A stretch of DNA of 64,000 nucleotides from Ahrensia marina. Lineage in GTDB: Bacteria > Pseudomonadota > Alphaproteobacteria > Rhizobiales > Rhizobiaceae. Below are positions 55,034 through 63,680 of this stretch, in pieces (positions within the stretch are counted from its first letter, which is position 1; each line of letters begins with the position of its first letter). The notes beneath the pieces are model-generated. The model had not been told where the DNA came from. It did not search any database and was given only the letters and a program-made list of their open reading frames with translations. The DNA lies in assembly GCF_001293565.1 (NCBI RefSeq), contig NZ_JXMU01000016.1:1-64000 (forward strand), read 5' to 3'. A program made the translations under genes and the position numbers.

Positions 55034-56125
55034 TTAGTCCAAAACCATTTCACTTTGCGCATCGAAGACATGGCATTTTTCCAGATCAATCTGGAAGGTC
55101 AGCTTTTCGCCGGGCTTCACAATGCGGGGATTTAACATTTTAGCTTGCACCTGCGTGCCGCCGATTTCGCCAAACAGGAGTGTTTCAGCGCCCAAAGGTT
55201 CGGTAAGCGTGACGGTCATATCAATCTCAACGCTCTCATCGCCCTGAGGCAGCGTGTGTCCTACCGGCATGATATTGTCCGCGCGGAAGCCGAAGATAAT
55301 GTCTTTGTCTGCATATTTTCCGGCAAGACGGGACGGCATCGCAACATTAACACCATCGTCCAGCGTGATGTTCTTGCCGCTGTTGTCCGCGCGGCCGTGA
55401 AGCAGATTCATCGGCGGAGAACCGATAAATGTCGCCACAAATGTGTTGACCGGCTTCTCAAAGACTTCAAGCGGCGTGCCCTGCTGCTCGATATATCCGT
55501 CGCGCATGATCACGATACGATCGGCAAGTGTCATCGCCTCAACCTGATCGTGCGTTACGTAAATGATGGTTGTCTGCACTTTTTGATGCAGCTTTTTAAT
55601 CTCCACCCGCATCTGGGCACGCAGTTTCGCGTCCAGATTGGAAAGCGGTTCGTCAAACAGGAATATATCCGGATGGCGCACAATCGCTCGTCCCATTGCT
55701 ACACGCTGTCTTTGCCCGCCCGACAATTCTCCCGGTCTGCGGTCCAGATAAGGATCAAGGCTTAAAATAGCCGAGGCTTCCGCGACCGCCTGATCAATTT
55801 CACTTTGCGGTTTTTTGGCAATGCGTAGCGTAAAGCCAAGATTTTCGCGCACTGTCATATGCGGATAGAGTGCATAGTTCTGAAACACCATTGAGATGTT
55901 GCGCGCGCGTGGCGGCAGTTCATTGACCACACGGTCACCGATGCTGATCTCGCCGCCGCTGATTTTTTCCAGACCGGCAATCATCCGCAAGGTTGTGGAT
56001 TTACCGCAGCCTGACGGCCCGACAAACACAACAAACTCGTTGTGATCCACGTCAAGGTTTATGCCGTGAACGACTTCAAGACTGCCATAATTTTTGACAA
56101 CATTTTTGAGTTTGACATTCGCCAT
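55034..56125 (-). CDS. Sugar ABC transporter ATPase (MalK/UgpC family)
   Basis: A 363-residue CUT1 ATPase. Walker A is [18 protein letters not shown], the signature [16 protein letters not shown] and Walker [15 protein letters not shown], with a C-terminal regulatory TOBE-type domain. The ATG at 56125 is preferred: the in-frame extension upstream (to 56242) is basic, unlike the family, and overlaps the permease end. It energises the permeases at 56.1-57.9 kb. Confidence 0.93.
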   Translation of the reverse strand: MANVKLKNVVKNYGSLEVVHGINLDVDHNEFVVFVGPSGCGKSTTLRMIAGLEKISGGEISIGDRVVNELPPRARNISMVFQNYALYPHMTVRENLGFTLRIAKKPQSEIDQAVAEASAILSLDPYLDRRPGELSGGQRQRVAMGRAIVRHPDIFLFDEPLSNLDAKLRAQMRVEIKKLHQKVQTTIIYVTHDQVEAMTLADRIVIMRDGYIEQQGTPLEVFEKPVNTFVATFIGSPPMNLLHGRADNSGKNITLDDGVNVAMPSRLAGKYADKDIIFGFRADNIMPVGHTLPQGDESVEIDMTVTLTEPLGAETLLFGEIGGTQVQAKMLNPRIVKPGEKLTFQIDLEKCHVFDAQSEMVLD

Positions 56126-56127
56126 GA

Positions 56128-57000
56128 TTATCCTTTGACGCCTCCGAAGGTGAGGCCTGCGATCAGGTGTTTTTGTACGATAAAGGTCAGAATGAGCGCC
56201 GGAATGATCATCACCACTGCGAGTGCTGACATACCGCCCCAATTCAGTGTGAATTCCGATGTGAAATCCAAAAGCCCTACAGGCATGGTTTTGGAATTAA
56301 CCGAGCGGGTAAGCTGGCTTGCCAGCGCATATTCGTTCCACGAGGTCAGGAATGCGAAGATACCGGCAGAGGCAATACCGGCTTTCGCGACCGGAAATTC
56401 AACTTTCCAAAATGCCTGCCAGCGTGTGCATCCATCAATTTCTGCAGCTTCAGCCAGTTCCTTTGGCACTTGGCGGAAAAACCCGTCAATCAGCCAAATC
56501 GTAAATGGCACATTCATCGCCACATAAGCCAAAATCAAACCGAAATGGGTATCGATAATGCCAACACGGGCAAAGACGATAAATAACGGCAATGACAGTG
56601 CGATGCCCGGCACGGCGCGTGTAAGCATCATACCCACAAAGATCGCCGCTTTTCCTTTAAAGCGGTAGCGCGCAAAGGCATATCCGCCGGCCATGCCAAC
56701 CAGCAATGCGATCAAGGTCGATGTTACAGAAATAATAAGCGAGTTTGTGAAGTAGCGCACCACCGGAATACCGCCCTCACCGACAGCGCCAAACATAGCT
56801 CTGTAATGATCAAGATTAAATTCGGTCGGTATCCACACTGGCGGCTTGGCCATGATTTCCACCGTTGGCCGGAAAGAGTTTACCACAACCCACAATCCGG
56901 GAACGCAGATGATACACATCGCAATAAAGAGCGCGATTAGATGACCGGCTTTAAGAAGTCGGTTTTTCAAACGGTGCTTGTCGTTGATATCCATTGCCAT
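56128..57000 (-). CDS. Sugar ABC transporter permease (MalG-like)
   Basis: A 290-residue CUT1 permease with six membrane segments. The EAA loop near residue 185 reads [20 protein letters not shown] and the C-terminal [18 protein letters not shown] is typical of MalG-type permeases. It is coupled to the previous permease by a one-base TGATG overlap. An alternative start lies two codons downstream (56994). Confidence 0.93.
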   Translation of the reverse strand: MAMDINDKHRLKNRLLKAGHLIALFIAMCIICVPGLWVVVNSFRPTVEIMAKPPVWIPTEFNLDHYRAMFGAVGEGGIPVVRYFTNSLIISVTSTLIALLVGMAGGYAFARYRFKGKAAIFVGMMLTRAVPGIALSLPLFIVFARVGIIDTHFGLILAYVAMNVPFTIWLIDGFFRQVPKELAEAAEIDGCTRWQAFWKVEFPVAKAGIASAGIFAFLTSWNEYALASQLTRSVNSKTMPVGLLDFTSEFTLNWGGMSALAVVMIIPALILTFIVQKHLIAGLTFGGVKG

Positions 57001-57896
57001 CAGTCTGCCATCCCCAGAATTTGCCGAGAAGCATTGAGCTTGCGGAAGAAGTAAACGGTGAAGAATATCGCCAGAAAGATCGATATATAGCCCATCGCAT
57101 TGGCCAGCCCCATTTTGGCGTCGACATATCCGGTCCGCGCCAACTGGGTCCAGATCAGTTCTGTCCGGTTCGCAGGCCCGCCATTGGTCATGATTTTTAC
57201 GATGTCATAGGCGCGCGCCACATCCAGACTGCGGATCGCCAGAGCGATATAGATAAACGGCATGATGAACGGCAAAGTTATATGGCGGAAAGTTTGCCAC
57301 GGCGTACAGCCGTCCACCTTGGCCGCTTCAAGCGGATCCTGGGGCACGGCAAACAAGCCGGCCAGAATGAGAATGGCAAACACAGATGTCGACATCCAGA
57401 CTTCAGCAAAGATGATCGAGAACATCGCAAGCCCGCCATCAACAAGCCACGGAATAGCTTGATCGGTTAGCCCCAGAGACTGAAGCGCGTTGTTCATTAA
57501 TCCGATATTGTCGTTGAAGATGAATTTGAATTGAAAGCCCACCAGCACCGGTGAGAACATCATAGGAAACATCATAATCGTGCGCAGTCCGCGCTGTCCC
57601 CATGTGACCTTATTGACGAGCAAGGCCAGCCCGAGCCCAAGCAGCATTTCAAGATTAAGCGCTATGGTCAGCAGGAAAACGGTACGGCCGAACGCCCACC
57701 AAAAGCCGGCGTCTTCAAACAGCCGGACATAGTTTCTAAAACCGATCCAGTTATTGATACTGTCCGGCCGTGTCAGCCGGTATGCAGTAAAACTGGAGTA
57801 GAATGACAGGACCAATGGTATCAGAACCACTGCAGCAAGAATAATGAAAGCTGGCAGCAGCAGCACGAACCATTCGGGAAGCTTCGAGCGTCGCAT
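57000..57896 (-). CDS. Sugar ABC transporter permease (MalF/UgpA-like)
   Basis: A 298-residue CUT1 permease with six membrane segments and EAA loop DPLEAAKVDGCTPWQTFRHI. The N-terminus LPEWFVLLLPAFIILAAVVL is a standard first membrane segment. It is the first permease after the binding-protein gene, from which a 67-base gap with a weak hairpin separates it. Confidence 0.93.
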   Translation of the reverse strand: MRRSKLPEWFVLLLPAFIILAAVVLIPLVLSFYSSFTAYRLTRPDSINNWIGFRNYVRLFEDAGFWWAFGRTVFLLTIALNLEMLLGLGLALLVNKVTWGQRGLRTIMMFPMMFSPVLVGFQFKFIFNDNIGLMNNALQSLGLTDQAIPWLVDGGLAMFSIIFAEVWMSTSVFAILILAGLFAVPQDPLEAAKVDGCTPWQTFRHITLPFIMPFIYIALAIRSLDVARAYDIVKIMTNGGPANRTELIWTQLARTGYVDAKMGLANAMGYISIFLAIFFTVYFFRKLNASRQILGMAD

Positions 57897-57923
57897 ATTT
57901 GTTTTCCAGACAATTTTGGGTTC

Positions 57924-57946
57924 GGGCCGCGCCTTGTGCGCGACCC
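57924..57946 (-). terminator. Weak hairpin between sugar binding protein and permease
   Basis: GGG-CC-GCGC, 5-base loop, GCGC-GA-CCC: an interrupted stem with a 2x2 internal mismatch, no T-run. A possible attenuator in the same relative place as the hairpins of the other transport operons. Confidence 0.35.
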
Positions 57947-57963
57947 TTGGCGTTTGGGAGGTA

Positions 57964-59265
57964 TTAATAAACGCCTTCGTCTTTCATCATGGAATCGACT
58001 TCATCAGCAGCTTCAGCCAGTGCCTCATCGATGGTTTTGTCGCCCAAAATCGCCGCTTGCAACTGCGGGAAAATCAGGTTTGTCGCTTCAATCCAATATG
58101 GTGTTTGAGGCGCAGGAAACGCTGTCGATGCGGCTTCCTGAAATGCCGCAAGCACTTCGGCGCGGTACGGATCATCTTTAGATGATTCAATCACATGATC
58201 CCAAACAGCTGAACGTGTCGGCAACGGTCCTGCTTCACTCTCAAGCTTCTGGCTATCTTCATTCGTTAAGAACGCTACCAGAGACGCAGCCGCTTCCTTG
58301 TTGTCGCAGCTCTCGGTGACAGAGAAACCGTGATGTCCGGACCAGCCGGTTCGAACGCCTGCACTGCCTTTTGGCGGCGCAACCACACCAACATTACCGG
58401 CAATTTTCGATGATGCAGGATCATTGAAGAAACCGGCCCAGCCCGGCCAGTCAAGATTGACAGCCACATTGCCCGATGCAAAGCCCTGACCCAAATCGTC
58501 CCATAGATAAGACGGCGTACCGGCAGGAACCGATTTATTCTGGTAAAGATCGACAAACCATTTCAGCGCGCGCTTACCTTCTTCGCTGTTAAATGCCGGC
58601 GACCAATCTTCATTGAAAAGCTGCCCGCCTTCGGCAACGACCATTTCGTAATAACGTCCGACAATCGCCTCGTCTTTTCCGGCATATTGCGTGCCGTAGA
58701 AATTTGGCGGGTCTGTAAAGAACGTGGCCTGATCGGAAACCTGTTCCCAAGTTTCGGCAGGCGCGAGATCATATCCGTACTCTTCTTTGAATTTGCCTTT
58801 ATTATCTTCGTCTTCAAACAGGTCCTTTTGATAATAAAGAGCGGAAACGTCAAACTGCGCGCGTGGCAACATAACCAGCTTGCCGTCAAGTTTTGATGCG
58901 GCAATGTTCGACGAAACATATTCGCCGATAAATTCCTCGGTAAGGAACGGCGTCAAATCTGTATATAATTGCGGGTATTGTGACGCAAAAGATGAATGGT
59001 TGGAGCCGACACACCAGGATGTTGTTCCTGCCGCCAAATCAGATTTGAATTCCTTGTCGAGCTCGAAGTGGTTCTTCTTGGAAATGATTTTGACGCTAGC
59101 GCCGGTTTCCTTTTCCCACTCTGCAATGCGCGAATAAAGCCGCTCATATTGCTCCCCGCCAATCAATTTGGCTTCCAGTTCAACACCGTCAAATTCAGCT
59201 GCCAATGCAGACGGCGCAGACAACATTAAAGCAGCCGCGCTTACACTTAAATAAAATTTCTTCAT
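57964..59265 (-). CDS. Sugar ABC transporter solute-binding protein
   Basis: A 433-residue family 1 binding protein. The Sec signal MKKFYLSVSAAALMLSAPSA is cleaved near ALAAEFDG. Family features include YSRIAEWEKETGASVKII and the aromatic sugar-binding segment NLDWPGWAGFFND. The ATG at 59265 has GGAGGAGGTCTC before it; the in-frame extension upstream to 59316 is not signal-like. As first gene of the operon with RhaM, an oxidoreductase and a dehydratase, its ligand is probably a deoxy-hexose or a related sugar. Confidence 0.92.
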   Translation of the reverse strand: MKKFYLSVSAAALMLSAPSALAAEFDGVELEAKLIGGEQYERLYSRIAEWEKETGASVKIISKKNHFELDKEFKSDLAAGTTSWCVGSNHSSFASQYPQLYTDLTPFLTEEFIGEYVSSNIAASKLDGKLVMLPRAQFDVSALYYQKDLFEDEDNKGKFKEEYGYDLAPAETWEQVSDQATFFTDPPNFYGTQYAGKDEAIVGRYYEMVVAEGGQLFNEDWSPAFNSEEGKRALKWFVDLYQNKSVPAGTPSYLWDDLGQGFASGNVAVNLDWPGWAGFFNDPASSKIAGNVGVVAPPKGSAGVRTGWSGHHGFSVTESCDNKEAAASLVAFLTNEDSQKLESEAGPLPTRSAVWDHVIESSKDDPYRAEVLAAFQEAASTAFPAPQTPYWIEATNLIFPQLQAAILGDKTIDEALAEAADEVDSMMKDEGVY

Positions 59266-59288
59266 GAGACCTCCTCCAGATCCGTTTG

Positions 59289-59306
59289 TGCCACGGCAAC
59301 GTGGCA
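59289..59306 (-). other. Hairpin in the leader of the sugar ABC operon
   Basis: TGCCACG, loop TTGC on the minus strand, CGTGGCA: a 7-bp perfect stem 24-41 bases before the binding-protein start. It would sit in the mRNA leader just upstream of the ribosome-binding site. Function is unknown. Confidence 0.4.
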
Positions 59307-59329
59307 TCACATCCAAATTATGGATATTT

Positions 59330-59353
59330 CATATATAAACTTGACTTTTACAT
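59330..59353. promoter_or_regulatory. Shared AT-rich operator motif, site C
   Basis: CATATATAAACTTGACTTTT, in the gap between the divergent sugar ABC operon and amidohydrolase gene. Positions 59332-59353 match site D (60779-60800) at about 17 of 22 bases by eye. Confidence 0.5.
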
Positions 59354-59401
59354 TTGGTCAATCACAATTTTGTTTTCTTTATCTGTTTAGGGTGGCCCGT
59401 A

Positions 59402-60241
59402 ATGATTTTTGATACACATTTGCATCTGATAGACCGCAGCAAACTCAGCTATCCTTGGCTGAGCGAAGTGCCCGCGCTCGACCGGGACGCCTCCTATGAC
59501 GACTATTTAAGCGTGGCCAAACGGCTCGGCATTACATCGACCCTACACATGGAAGTTGATGTGGCGGAGAAGGACCAGACCGCAGAAACAGACATGATTG
59601 AGCAATTGATGCAGACAAAAGGCGGCACACTTCGCGGTGCAATTGCATCATGTCGGCCCGAAGCAGAAGATTTTCCGGCATACTTGGAAAAGGTAGCTGC
59701 CCGACGGTCTGTTTACGGTCTACGGCGCGTGCTGCATGTTGTCCCCGACGAAATCTCGCAGTCCGACTTGTTCAGAAGCAATTTAAACCGCCTGGCAAAT
59801 ACATCACTGACATTCGACCTGTGCTTACTCGCCCGTCAGTTGAAAATAGGCGCATCACTCATTGATGCCTGCCCTGACGTGCCCTTCATTCTGGATCATT
59901 GCGGCGTGCCCGATATTGCCGGCGGCGGCTACGACACATGGGCAAAGGACATGAAAGATTTGTCGCGACGGCCAAATATTACGGCAAAAATCTCCGGTAT
60001 CATCGCCTATGGAGACCCGCAAACTTGGACGCTGGATACACTGCGCCCCTATGTCGAGCATACGATTAAGTGCTTCGGCTGGGACAGAGTTGTCTGGGGC
60101 AGCGACAGTCCGGTTTGCACACTGGGCGGCAATATCGAATTATGGGTCGCTGCCACACACGCATTGATTGCGGGCTGCTCTGCCGATGAGAAAGTAAAGC
60201 TGCTGCAAGACAATGCGAAGCAGCTTTGGCAATTGGAATAG
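59402..60241 (+). CDS. Amidohydrolase-family lactonase (L-fucono/rhamnonolactonase-like)
   Basis: A 279-residue TIM-barrel amidohydrolase (amidohydrolase 2 group). The metal HxH is in MIFDTHLHLID, another His in FILDHCGVPD and the catalytic Asp in VVWGSDSPV. Proteins of this type hydrolyse L-fuconolactone, L-rhamnonolactone or related sugar lactones. The ATG at 59402 has AGGGTGG 6-7 bases upstream; the longer reading from 59354 has no site. It is divergent from the sugar ABC operon and shares its control region. Confidence 0.88.
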   Translation: MIFDTHLHLIDRSKLSYPWLSEVPALDRDASYDDYLSVAKRLGITSTLHMEVDVAEKDQTAETDMIEQLMQTKGGTLRGAIASCRPEAEDFPAYLEKVAARRSVYGLRRVLHVVPDEISQSDLFRSNLNRLANTSLTFDLCLLARQLKIGASLIDACPDVPFILDHCGVPDIAGGGYDTWAKDMKDLSRRPNITAKISGIIAYGDPQTWTLDTLRPYVEHTIKCFGWDRVVWGSDSPVCTLGGNIELWVAATHALIAGCSADEKVKLLQDNAKQLWQLE

Positions 60242-60244
60242 TAA

Positions 60245-60745
60245 TTATTCCGCAGGCCGTCCGTTACGGTACTTCACCGTCTGAATGTGCTCGCAATATA
60301 ATACGATCTCGTCGTCGTTCTTAAACACTTCATAACTGACACGCACTTGGCCAAGCTCGTCTGTGCGCGGTTTCTTCTCAAGATTTGTACGCACCGTATG
60401 AATGGTGTCACCGATGAAGACCGGTCGAATGAAGCGTAGTTTGTCATATCCATAGCTGAACGTGTTGACATTATTGTTCGCCATCAAACCAAGACCGTAT
60501 GAAAACACCATTGCCCCGGCGACAAGACGCTTATTGAACAAACCTTCTTCTGTGGCGAATACATTATCGGCCACATAAGGGTGGTTATCCATAACGAGGC
60601 AGTTGAATGTCATCGCCTCGCCTTCTGAAATCGTACGGCGAATGGAACGGACCTTCTGGCCGACCTCAAATTCTTCATACATCCAGGTTTCAACATTATA
60701 GAGCGGGATTTCTTGGTTGTTTTCGTAATAGCCCTTGCCTGTCAT
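60245..60745 (-). CDS. MaoC-like (R)-hydratase, copy 2
   Basis: A 166-residue MaoC-fold protein. It shares [20 protein letters not shown] with the copy at 52061 and has the Asp/His pair in [11 protein letters not shown], a variant of the hydratase motif. GGAG precedes the ATG. It is divergent from a class III CoA-transferase gene with 78 bases between them, suggesting that the two act on the same acyl group: CoA transfer, then hydration or dehydration. Confidence 0.88.
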   Translation of the reverse strand: MTGKGYYENNQEIPLYNVETWMYEEFEVGQKVRSIRRTISEGEAMTFNCLVMDNHPYVADNVFATEEGLFNKRLVAGAMVFSYGLGLMANNNVNTFSYGYDKLRFIRPVFIGDTIHTVRTNLEKKPRTDELGQVRVSYEVFKNDDEIVLYCEHIQTVKYRNGRPAE

Positions 60746-60776
60746 TTCGATAACTCCATTATTACTTGACTGCTTG

Positions 60777-60808
60777 CGTATATAAAACTAACTTTCAAAT
60801 ACAATAAT
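60777..60808. promoter_or_regulatory. Shared AT-rich operator motif, site D
   Basis: CGTATATAAAACT (60777-60789) and CAAATACAATAAT (60796-60808), a direct repeat with a 19-base period, as at site A. It lies between the divergent MaoC and CoA-transferase genes. Confidence 0.55.
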
Positions 60809-60823
60809 AGCAATCTGGCAGGC

Positions 60824-61972
60824 ATGACAATGGAAAATAACAAACTCCCTCTCTCAGGGCTGCGCGTTTTGGATTTCGCGCAATTTCTCGCAGGACCTAT
60901 GGCCGCTTTGCGGCTTGCCGATCTTGGCGCTGAAGTCATTAAGGTGGAACGTCCGCAGGGCGGTGACCTGTGTCGCAAGCTTGTGGTTGCCGACCAGACT
61001 TTCGGGGATGACAGTTTGCTGTTTCATACGATCAATCGAAACAAACGCAGCTTTGCCGCGGATCTGAAAATTGAAGACGATCTTGAGAAGGTCAAAGATC
61101 TGATTCGCTCGGCTGATGTGATGATCCACAATTTTCGTCCCGGCGTAATGGAACGCATAGGACTGGACTACGCCTCTGTTCAGAAACTCAATCCGCGACT
61201 GGTCTATGGCAGTGTTACCGGCTATGGCAGCACCGGCCCATGGCGAAACAAACCCGGACAGGACCTGCTGGTCCAATCTTTAACCGGCATGCCCTGGCTT
61301 TCCGGCAACCGCTCAGACGGACCTGTACCGGTATCTTTTGCGGTGCTGGATATGGCAACGGGCAATCATCTTGTTCAAGGTTTGCTCGCGGCCTTGATTC
61401 AACGCGGTATCAGCGGTCAGGGCACGCTTGTCGAAGTCGACCTTATGAGTTCGGCAATCGACGCCCAGTTTGAACAGCTAACATCATTCCTGAACGGCGA
61501 AAGAACGCAGCCGCCACGCAGTGAAATCGCCAATGCCAGCGTCCACGGAGCAGCGCCCTACGGGATATATCAGACACAAGACGGATATTTGGCCATTGCG
61601 ATGACACCGATAGCCCGCCTCGCCGAGCTACTGGAATGCGACGCTCTTAAGCCATATGGCGATCCTGCTATTGCCTTTATCAAGCGCGATGAGATCAAAG
61701 CGGTTTTGGCTGAATTTCTAAAATCGGGAACAACGAAAAAGTGGCTCGATATTCTGGAGCCGGCCGACATATGGTGCGCTGAAGTTTTCGACTGGCCGCG
61801 CCTGATGGAAACCGAAGGTTTTGGTGAGCTTGATGCCGTGCAGGAGGTTGTCTCTGAAAGCGGTGAAAAAATGCTGACGACGCGCTGCCCGATCCGCATC
61901 AACGGCAAAACGCTGAAGTCCAATCGCGGTGCGCCGAGCCTTGGCGAATTTAATGCCGCTGACCTGCAATAA
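60824..61972 (+). CDS. Class III (CaiB/BaiF) CoA-transferase, copy B
   Basis: A 382-residue family III CoA-transferase. The start SGLRVLDFAQFLAGPMAALR, the IHNFRPGVMERIG stretch and active-site Asp in AVLDMATGNHL are intact. It is a close relative of the enzyme at 45788. An alternative ATG at 60830 has a better-spaced GGCAGGC. It is divergent from the MaoC gene and shares its motif-bearing promoter. Confidence 0.91.
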   Translation: MTMENNKLPLSGLRVLDFAQFLAGPMAALRLADLGAEVIKVERPQGGDLCRKLVVADQTFGDDSLLFHTINRNKRSFAADLKIEDDLEKVKDLIRSADVMIHNFRPGVMERIGLDYASVQKLNPRLVYGSVTGYGSTGPWRNKPGQDLLVQSLTGMPWLSGNRSDGPVPVSFAVLDMATGNHLVQGLLAALIQRGISGQGTLVEVDLMSSAIDAQFEQLTSFLNGERTQPPRSEIANASVHGAAPYGIYQTQDGYLAIAMTPIARLAELLECDALKPYGDPAIAFIKRDEIKAVLAEFLKSGTTKKWLDILEPADIWCAEVFDWPRLMETEGFGELDAVQEVVSESGEKMLTTRCPIRINGKTLKSNRGAPSLGEFNAADLQ

Positions 61973-62044
61973 ACGACATCCAGCCCAATCCAGGCATCAT
62001 TGCAACCGTCTTTCAAGCGGTTTTGCTACCTGTTTCGCGTGCAG

Positions 62045-62071
62045 TTGACAGATTGTCGACAATCCTATTAT
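62045..62071 (+). promoter_or_regulatory. Promoter with perfect 14-bp palindrome, amino-acid ABC operon
   Basis: TTGACA (62045-62050), the perfect palindrome GATTGTCGACAATC (62051-62064), then TATTAT (62066-62071) after a 15-base spacer. The palindrome fills the spacer and resembles GntR/FadR-type sites (TTGTCGACAA). No such regulator gene lies in the window. Confidence 0.6.
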
Positions 62072-62101
62072 CTGGTCTTTAGTTTTGCAAGGAGGCTAAA
62101 G

Positions 62102-62929
62102 ATGAGATCATTATTAACTAAAGTTGCCGGAGCGCTGGTCATTTTGGCGAGCGTTATTCTGCCGCTATCTGCCGCATCATCACAGACGATGGATGCTATC
62201 AAAGAACGTGGTTCACTTCGCGTTGGCGTTACACAGGCACCACCGTGGTTCTATAAAGACCCTGCGGGCACGGAGTGGACCGGCCTTGGCGCGTCAATGG
62301 GCAAAGACATGGCCGAAAAGCTTGGCGTTGAATTTGACCCTGTTGAAGTAACCTGGGGAACTGCCGTCGCTGCGCTTCAGGCAAACAAAATTGATGTCAT
62401 GTTTGTACTGGATGCGACACCAGAACGGGCAAAAGCGATCAATTTCCCGAAATCACCATTGCTGTATTACTCACTTGCAGTTCTTGTTGATGATGATTTG
62501 ACGGTGGAAAACTGGTCAGACCTCGACTCATCGGAAATTAAACTGGCGGTTACGCAAGGCACATCCATGGATACCTATGTCACCGAGCAACTGAAGAATG
62601 CTGAAATTCTCCGGTTTCCGTCAAACGGTGAATCAGTCGCTGCCTTCCAATCCGGCCGTGTGAATGCGGTTTCACTGTTCCACCCACCGCTCATTGCAAT
62701 GCGCAAGCAAATTGGCCGAGGCCAGATTGTCGTTCCCGCTCCGGCCTATCAGGCACAATCTTCAGCAGGTGTTCGCAAAGAGGAAGACAGCCAGTTTGTT
62801 GATTTCGTCGATGAATCCATTGCCGAATACTACAACTCAGGAACGAGCCAGAAATGGTATGAGGAATTCCTGACATCTTTTGATGTGGACCCTTCAAGCG
62901 TCCCTGCCATTGAAAAAGTAGCCGAATAA
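62102..62929 (+). CDS. Polar amino-acid ABC transporter binding protein (family 3)
   Basis: A 275-residue family 3 solute-binding protein. The signal peptide MRSLLTKVAGALVILASVIL ends near AASSQ. Family marks are IKERGSLRVGVTQAPPWFY and KIDVMFVLDATPERAKAINF. The ATG at 62102 has AGGAGGCTAAAG before it; the longer reading from 62000 has no such site. It brings an amino acid or opine-like compound to the permeases at 63.0-64.0 kb. Confidence 0.92.
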   Translation: MRSLLTKVAGALVILASVILPLSAASSQTMDAIKERGSLRVGVTQAPPWFYKDPAGTEWTGLGASMGKDMAEKLGVEFDPVEVTWGTAVAALQANKIDVMFVLDATPERAKAINFPKSPLLYYSLAVLVDDDLTVENWSDLDSSEIKLAVTQGTSMDTYVTEQLKNAEILRFPSNGESVAAFQSGRVNAVSLFHPPLIAMRKQIGRGQIVVPAPAYQAQSSAGVRKEEDSQFVDFVDESIAEYYNSGTSQKWYEEFLTSFDVDPSSVPAIEKVAE

Positions 62930-62943
62930 GCACTCAAACAAAG

Positions 62944-62968
62944 GATGCGCAGTCAAGCACTGCGCATC
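62944..62968 (+). terminator. Hairpin between amino-acid binding protein and permease
   Basis: A 10-bp perfect stem GATGCGCAGT / ACTGCGCATC with a 5-base loop, followed by ACCGCTTTATAT. Partial termination after the binding-protein gene is likely. Confidence 0.7.
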
Positions 62969-62997
62969 ACCGCTTTATATGACCGGGAGTTGGCATT

Positions 62998-63678
62998 TTG
63001 GGATATGAATGGGATTTTTCAGTCGTATTCGGCAATTTTGATCTATTATTGCTCGGTCTTGTCAACACGCTGAAAGTAACAGGACTGGCGCTGTTTTTCG
63101 GAATACCGCTCGGCCTTGTACTGGCTTTGATGCGCCTTTATGGAAACAAAGCACTGCGCTGGCCAGCCGGCTTTATCATAGAATTTCTGCGTTCAACGCC
63201 GCCAATCGCACAATTGTTCTGGTTCTTTTTCGCTTTACCGATTTTGCTTGGTGTAGAGATTGACCCATTCAGCGCATCAGTCCTGACTTTCTCTCTTCAA
63301 TCATCTGCCTTTTTTGCAGAAGTTTTTCGCGGCGGTATCCAGTCTATTGATAATGGACAATGGGAAGCGGCAAAAGCGATCGGCATGACACGCAATGCAA
63401 CCTTGCAGCGGATTATCCTGCCGCAAGCTGTCAAGCGCATGATTCCGGCCTTTTTGGAACGCGCAATCGAATTGATGAAAACAACGACACTGGTATCGAC
63501 GATTTCATATTCCGACCTGCTCTATCAGGCGAACACCATTGCCCAATCCTCCTACCGTACACTGGAAGTTTATACGACTGCGGCAGCGATGTACTTCGTT
63601 GTCATTCTTGCGTGTTCGCTTCTTGTTGGACGTCTGGAGCACCGGCTTGGCCGCAGCGGCGAAATTACAAGGGGCTGA
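62998..63678 (+). CDS. Polar amino-acid ABC transporter permease (HisM-type)
   Basis: A 226-residue permease of the His/Glu/Gln type. The first membrane segment follows the leader FGNFDLLLLGLVNTLKVT, FLRSTPPIAQLFWFFF is characteristic, and the EAA loop is EAAKAIGMTRNATLQRIILP. It starts with TTG at 62998, 7 bases after GGGAGT. It is followed after 2 bases by a second permease of the same family. Confidence 0.92.
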   Translation: MGYEWDFSVVFGNFDLLLLGLVNTLKVTGLALFFGIPLGLVLALMRLYGNKALRWPAGFIIEFLRSTPPIAQLFWFFFALPILLGVEIDPFSASVLTFSLQSSAFFAEVFRGGIQSIDNGQWEAAKAIGMTRNATLQRIILPQAVKRMIPAFLERAIELMKTTTLVSTISYSDLLYQANTIAQSSYRTLEVYTTAAAMYFVVILACSLLVGRLEHRLGRSGEITRG

Positions 63679-63680
63679 AC

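Noticed and set aside
56126-56242. N-terminal extension of the second MalK-type ATPase
   Set aside because: The extra residues are basic and unlike any MalK N-terminus; ATG 56125 begins the conserved domain.
62004-62022. Possible terminator AACCG...CGGTT after the second CoA-transferase
   Set aside because: Only a 5-bp stem with a 9-base loop; too weak to call.
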